A stretch of 34,794 nt of DNA from positions 1-34,794 of the forward strand of contig JBGUXY010000058.1 of NCBI GenBank assembly GCA_045118335.1. Direction: 5' to 3'. Numbering within the stretch: the stretch's first letter is position 1; each line of letters starts with the position of its first letter. Of the stretch, positions 31,256 through 34,794 are shown one piece after another. The notes below the pieces were generated by a model. That model did no database searches, was not told where the DNA came from, and worked only from the letters and a program-made list of their open reading frames with translations. The position numbers were made by a program, and so were the translations under genes. The DNA is from W1P20-047 sp045118335 (GTDB taxonomy: Bacteria; Actinomycetota; Coriobacteriia; Coriobacteriales; Eggerthellaceae).

Positions 31256-31951
31256 ATGAACATCCAGGGATTGCAGAAGATGACGCTGCTGGATTATCCG
31301 GGGCGTGTCGCGTGCACCGTGTTCCTAGGCGGATGCGACTTCCGCTGCCCGTTTTGCCACAACTTTGAATTGATCACAGGCCCCATGCCAACCGCCATCG
31401 AGGAAGAGGAGTTCTTCGCTTTCCTGAACAAGCGCCACGGATTGCTCGACGGCGTCGCCATCACAGGCGGTGAGCCATGCCTGCGCCGTGACCTGCCTGA
31501 CTTCCTGGAGACAATCCACAAAGCCGGGTTCCCCGTAAAGCTCGACACCAACGGCAACCACCCTGCCATGTTGCGGCAGCTCGTCGAAGAGGGACTGGTG
31601 GACTACGTTGCCATGGATATCAAGAATTCACCTGGCAAGTACGCGCAGACGATTGGCCTGCCCACCGTCGACCTCGAGCCAATCGACGAGAGCATCCGGT
31701 TCTTGATGCGCAGCAACGTCACCTATGAATTCCGCACGACGGTCGTGCGGGAATTTCACGAGAAGCGCGACTTCGAAGAGATCGGCAAGTGGATCGAAGG
31801 CGCCGACCGATACTTCCTGCAAGCTTTCACGGACAGGGACACGGTGCCTAGCCGCACGCTCACGTCCCCCGATCCTCAAGCGCTGCAGGCATTCAGAGAC
31901 ATCGTCTCCCGCTACGTGAAGCACGCCGAAATCCGCGGCATAGACGATTGA
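31256..31951 (+). CDS. nrdG: Anaerobic ribonucleotide reductase activating protein (radical SAM, NrdG type)
   Basis: This 231-aa iron-sulfur enzyme cleaves S-adenosylmethionine and places the glycyl radical on NrdD. The [4Fe-4S] motif is CDFRCPFC (Cys27, Cys31, Cys34; C-x3-C-x2-C). The SAM-binding GGEP follows at 71-74, with further family sequence LDTNGNHPAMLRQLVEEGLV and YVAMDIKNSPGKY. It belongs to the longer NrdG2-like group (TIGR02495 type, from memory) rather than the short E. coli NrdG. The next gene is its expected partner, 338 bases downstream behind NrdR boxes. The ATG has AAGGG upstream. A pyruvate formate-lyase activase is the main alternative, but no such lyase gene is nearby. 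Confidence 0.88.
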   Translation: MNIQGLQKMTLLDYPGRVACTVFLGGCDFRCPFCHNFELITGPMPTAIEEEEFFAFLNKRHGLLDGVAITGGEPCLRRDLPDFLETIHKAGFPVKLDTNGNHPAMLRQLVEEGLVDYVAMDIKNSPGKYAQTIGLPTVDLEPIDESIRFLMRSNVTYEFRTTVVREFHEKRDFEEIGKWIEGADRYFLQAFTDRDTVPSRTLTSPDPQALQAFRDIVSRYVKHAEIRGIDD

Positions 31952-31981
31952 TACTGCCACACTCTCCTAAAAAACGAAGTT

Positions 31982-32052
31982 CGGACAGTCATCGTGAGTC
32001 AGCTGCCCGTGACTATTGCAACCCTTTGATGTGCATCCGTGACGGACAGTCA
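31982..32052 (+). repeat. Duplicated CGGACAGTCA in the nrdG-nrdD gap
   Basis: CGGACAGTCA occurs at 31982-31991 and 32043-32052, and CCGTGAC also occurs twice between and beside them. The second copy sits in a small GTGAC-GGACA-GTCAC stem. Bases 31952-32155 otherwise hold only a short unrecognised reading frame (ending KNAEEFIQRIRLTWDNK) that lacks a credible start and could be a gene remnant. Confidence 0.45.
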
Positions 32053-32155
32053 CACGGACGCAAAACCGTTGCGAGGAAGAACGCGGAAGAGTTTATCCAG
32101 CGCATCCGCTTGACCTGGGATAACAAAATCGACAAAGGCGCCGACCTGGGGTAAT

Positions 32156-32202
32156 GCACAACATATATTGATTTCGATTTTTGTTGCCACAATATATTGA
32201 TG
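32156..32202 (+). promoter_or_regulatory. Paired NrdR boxes upstream of nrdD
   Basis: Box 2 (32187-32202, CCACAATATATTGATG) matches the NrdR consensus ACACWATATWTTGTGT at 12 of 16 positions. Box 1 (32156-32171, GCACAACATATATTGA) matches at about 11 and begins exactly 31 bp earlier, the usual pair spacing. NrdR represses ribonucleotide reductase genes when dATP is high (known). The promoter should overlap or follow the boxes; none is certain. Confidence 0.75.
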
Positions 32203-32289
32203 CCACAGACCCAAACTGCTACATTTAGCGCCGTTCGAAAAAATGCAGATTCGCGTGCGATCGCTCGTTTTATCGGAAGGAAATGCAAG

Positions 32290-34737
32290 ATGTACCAGGT
32301 AGTCAAGCGAGACGGAAAAGTCGTCGATTTTTCGATCGGCAAGATCAGTGCGGCAATCGAGAAGGCGTTCAAGGCGCTGGATAAGCAGTATCATCCCAGC
32401 GTCATCGAGCTCATATCCCTTCACGTCACCGCCGATTTCGAAAGCAAGATCAAAGACGACAAGATCACCGTCGAAGACATCCAGGACAGCGTCGAAAAGG
32501 TTCTCTCCGAATCTGGTTACGCCGACGTCGCCAAGGCGTATATCCTCTACCGTCGCCAGCGCGAGAAGATCCGCAACGTCAACTCGGCGCTGCTCAACTA
32601 CAAGGAGCTGGTGGACAACTACCTCAAGATCAACGATTGGCGCGTGAAGGAAAACTCCACGGTCACGTATTCCGTCGGCGGCCTGATCCTTTCCAACTCC
32701 GGTGCTATCACGGCGAACTACTGGCTTTCCGAAGTCTACGACGACGAAGTCGCCGAGGCGCACCGCAGCGCGGCCATCCACCTGCACGATCTTTCCATGC
32801 TCACCGGCTACTGCGCCGGCTGGAGCCTCAAGCAGCTTATCCAGGAAGGCCTGGGCGGTGTCCCCGGCAAGATCACGTCCTCGCCGGCATCGCATCTGTC
32901 CACCCTGTGCAACCAGATGGTCAACTTCCTGGGCATCATGCAAAACGAGTGGGCTGGCGCCCAGGCGTTCTCGTCGTTCGACACGTACCTTGCCCCCTTC
33001 GTCAAAGTCGACAACCTGTCGCAAAAAGAAGTAAAGCAGTGCGTCCAGTCGTTCATCTACGGCGTGAACACGCCGAGCCGCTGGGGCACGCAGGCTCCGT
33101 TTTCCAACATCACGCTGGACTGGACCGTTCCCAACGACCTGAAGAACCTGCCGGCCATCGTGGGCGGCAAGGAGCAAGACTTCACCTACGGCGACTGCCA
33201 ACGCGAAATGGACATGGTGAACAAGGCCTTCATCGACATCATGATCGAAGGCGACGCCAACGGGCGCGGGTTCCAGTACCCCATTCCCACCTATTCCATC
33301 ACGCGTGACTTCAACTGGGAGGAAACCGAAAACAACAAGCTGCTCTTCGAGATGACGGCCAAGTACGGCACGCCGTATTTCAGCAACTACATCAATTCCG
33401 ACATGGAGCCTTCCGACGTGCGCTCGATGTGCTGCCGCCTGCGCCTTGACCTGCGCGAGCTGCGCAAGAAGTCTGGCGGCTTCTTCGGCAGCGGCGAGTC
33501 CACGGGCTCCATCGGCGTAGTCACCATCAACCTGCCCCGGCTCGCCTACCTCGCTGAGGACGAGGCCGATTTCTACGCGCGTCTCGACAAGCTCATGGAC
33601 GTGGCGGCACGCAGCTTGAAAACGAAGCGCACCGTCATCTCGACGCTGATGGACCGCGGCCTGTACCCGTACACGAAGCGCTACCTGGGCACCTTCGAGA
33701 ACCACTTCTCCACCATCGGCCTCATCGGCATGAACGAGGTGGGTCTCAACGCCAACTGGCTGCGCGCCGACCTAACCGACCCGCGCGTTCAGCGCTTCGC
33801 CCGCGATGTGCTCAACCACATGCGCGAGCGCCTGAGCGACTACCAGGAGAAATACGGCGATCTGTACAACCTGGAAGCGACGCCGGCGGAATCGACCACC
33901 TACCGCTTCGCCAAGCACGACAAGGAGCGCTACCCCGACATCATCACGGCCAACATGAACGGCACGCCGTACTATACGAACTCATCGCACCTGCCCGTGG
34001 GTTACACCGAAGACGTGTTCTCGGCGCTCGACATCCAAGACGACCTGCAGACGCTCTACACCTCGGGCACCGTCTTCCACGCCTTCCTGGGCGAGAAGCT
34101 CCCCGACTGGCAGGCTGCAGCCAAGCTGGTCCGCAAGATCGCCGAAAACTACAAGCTGCCCTACTACACAATGTCGCCCACGTACTCGGTGTGCAAGGAT
34201 CACGGATATTTGACCGGCGAGCAGTTCACCTGCCCGCACTGCGGCCAGAACACCGAGGTGTACAGCCGCATCACCGGCTACTATCGCCCGGTTCAGAACT
34301 GGAATGACGGCAAGGCCCAGGAGTACAAGGACCGCTTGGTCTACGATATCGGCCACTCCACGCTCACGCACAAGGGTCCGAACCCCGCGCCAGTTGACGA
34401 CGTCATCTGGGAGGCAGCGCAGGAACGCGGCTGCTGCGAGCCTGCACAGGTTCTCGTGAATCCCGCCATGAGCGAAGCCGCCGAGGCCGACGACGTGCAG
34501 AAGAACCAGGCCCAGACGATCCTGTTCACCACCCCCACCTGCCCGAATTGCCGGGCGGCAGGAGCCCTGCTGAACAAGGCCGGGGTCGACTTCGAGGCCG
34601 TGAACGCCAACGAAGAGAAAGACCTGGTCAAACAATACGGCGTCAAGCAAGCCCCCACGCTGGTAATCCTAGACGGCAAGGACTTCGAGAAGTACCGCGG
34701 CGTATCCGACATCAAGGGCTGGATCGCACAGCGCTAG
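32290..34737 (+). CDS. nrdD: Anaerobic (class III) ribonucleotide reductase with C-terminal glutaredoxin-like domain
   Basis: It reduces ribonucleoside triphosphates to deoxyribonucleotides without oxygen. The 815-aa product starts with an ATP-cone (1-90, VVKRDGKVVDFSIGKISAAI), the dATP/ATP allosteric site. The catalytic barrel has the Cys pair in MCCRL (381-382) that includes the thiyl-radical residue. A zinc site uses Cys635, His638, Cys648 and Cys651, and the glycyl-radical loop RITGYYRP carries Gly663. After the usual end there is a Cys-Cys pair (715-716), an Ala/Glu-rich linker and a redoxin domain (741-815) with the CPNC motif (751-754). The ATG at 32290 has GGAAGGAA upstream; an upstream 31-codon extension runs through an NrdR box and is rejected. 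Confidence 0.95.
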   Translation: MYQVVKRDGKVVDFSIGKISAAIEKAFKALDKQYHPSVIELISLHVTADFESKIKDDKITVEDIQDSVEKVLSESGYADVAKAYILYRRQREKIRNVNSALLNYKELVDNYLKINDWRVKENSTVTYSVGGLILSNSGAITANYWLSEVYDDEVAEAHRSAAIHLHDLSMLTGYCAGWSLKQLIQEGLGGVPGKITSSPASHLSTLCNQMVNFLGIMQNEWAGAQAFSSFDTYLAPFVKVDNLSQKEVKQCVQSFIYGVNTPSRWGTQAPFSNITLDWTVPNDLKNLPAIVGGKEQDFTYGDCQREMDMVNKAFIDIMIEGDANGRGFQYPIPTYSITRDFNWEETENNKLLFEMTAKYGTPYFSNYINSDMEPSDVRSMCCRLRLDLRELRKKSGGFFGSGESTGSIGVVTINLPRLAYLAEDEADFYARLDKLMDVAARSLKTKRTVISTLMDRGLYPYTKRYLGTFENHFSTIGLIGMNEVGLNANWLRADLTDPRVQRFARDVLNHMRERLSDYQEKYGDLYNLEATPAESTTYRFAKHDKERYPDIITANMNGTPYYTNSSHLPVGYTEDVFSALDIQDDLQTLYTSGTVFHAFLGEKLPDWQAAAKLVRKIAENYKLPYYTMSPTYSVCKDHGYLTGEQFTCPHCGQNTEVYSRITGYYRPVQNWNDGKAQEYKDRLVYDIGHSTLTHKGPNPAPVDDVIWEAAQERGCCEPAQVLVNPAMSEAAEADDVQKNQAQTILFTTPTCPNCRAAGALLNKAGVDFEAVNANEEKDLVKQYGVKQAPTLVILDGKDFEKYRGVSDIKGWIAQR

Positions 34738-34747
34738 TCTACGCAAC

Positions 34748-34781
34748 GGGTCGCGACCCTCTTGCCGGGGGTCGCGACCCT
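34748..34781. repeat. Two copies of a GGGTCGCGACCC palindrome after nrdD
   Basis: The 12-bp perfect palindrome GGGTCGCGACCC (plus a following T) occurs at 34748-34760 and 34769-34781, ten bases after the nrdD stop codon. The two copies can also pair with each other around TCTTGCCG. There is no T-run, so it may be a repeat element rather than a terminator. The window ends just after it. Confidence 0.6.
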
Positions 34782-34794
34782 GCCCGGATGGGGC

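Noticed and set aside
32050..33705. 551-codon frame antisense to nrdD
   Set aside because: Runs across the NrdR boxes and the conserved NrdD coding region; no family resemblance.

Overview
The window is a contiguous stretch of a moderately GC-rich (roughly 58-60 % by eye) bacterial chromosome. Several features point to an anaerobic actinobacterium of the class Coriobacteriia, probably Eggerthellaceae. They are a CBS-domain family II pyrophosphatase with no DRTGG insert (the architecture known from Eggerthella lenta), a K+-dependent type membrane pyrophosphatase, a class III (anaerobic) ribonucleotide reductase, and zinc-ribbon membrane proteins with low-complexity linkers. This placement is inference; no rRNA gene is present. 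No tRNA, CRISPR array, complete insertion sequence or prophage was seen.

Layout. 1-4337 (minus): rpsL-rpsG-fusA-rpsJ-rplC-rplD, the str operon joined to the start of the S10 operon with no tuf gene between fusA and rpsJ; rplD runs off the left edge. A strong promoter lies at 4487-4515. 4839-6233 (plus): membrane diguanylate cyclase. 6353-8243 (minus): universal stress protein and CBS-pyrophosphatase. 8399-10375 (plus): M13 zinc metallopeptidase, convergent with hppA (10443-12566, minus), with a perfect palindromic terminator between them. 12793-16968 (minus): an amino-acid ABC transporter operon (binding protein, ATPase, two permeases) ending in an HD-domain hydrolase, from a near-consensus promoter at 17106-17134. 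17197-23756 (minus): pcrA helicase, acylphosphatase, two paralogous zinc-ribbon membrane proteins and a PIN-like putative nuclease. 23883-25012 (minus): chorismate mutase and DAHP synthase, translationally coupled. 25187-25873 (minus): a 61-aa protein and an ElaA-like acetyltransferase. 26115-26750 (plus): GntR/FCD regulator with a clear terminator. 26815-28962 (minus): large secreted lipoprotein with proline-rich repeats and a predicted beta-helix. 29332-31951 (plus): TPR protein, DUF4037 nucleotidyltransferase-fold protein and NrdG-type radical SAM activase, tightly packed. 32290-34737 (plus): anaerobic ribonucleotide reductase NrdD fused to a C-terminal glutaredoxin-like domain, preceded by paired NrdR boxes.

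How the genes work together. The left end is translation machinery. The two pyrophosphatases can dispose of pyrophosphate by hydrolysis or by ion pumping. The aro pair feeds the shikimate pathway. The radical SAM protein should install the glycyl radical on NrdD, and the fused redoxin may supply its electrons. The less explained parts are the TPR/DUF4037 pair joined to the activase, the PIN-like protein with the zinc-ribbon paralogues, the repeat-rich lipoprotein, and several strong inverted or helically phased repeats in leaders (hppA, pcrA, aro, lipoprotein, ABC operon).
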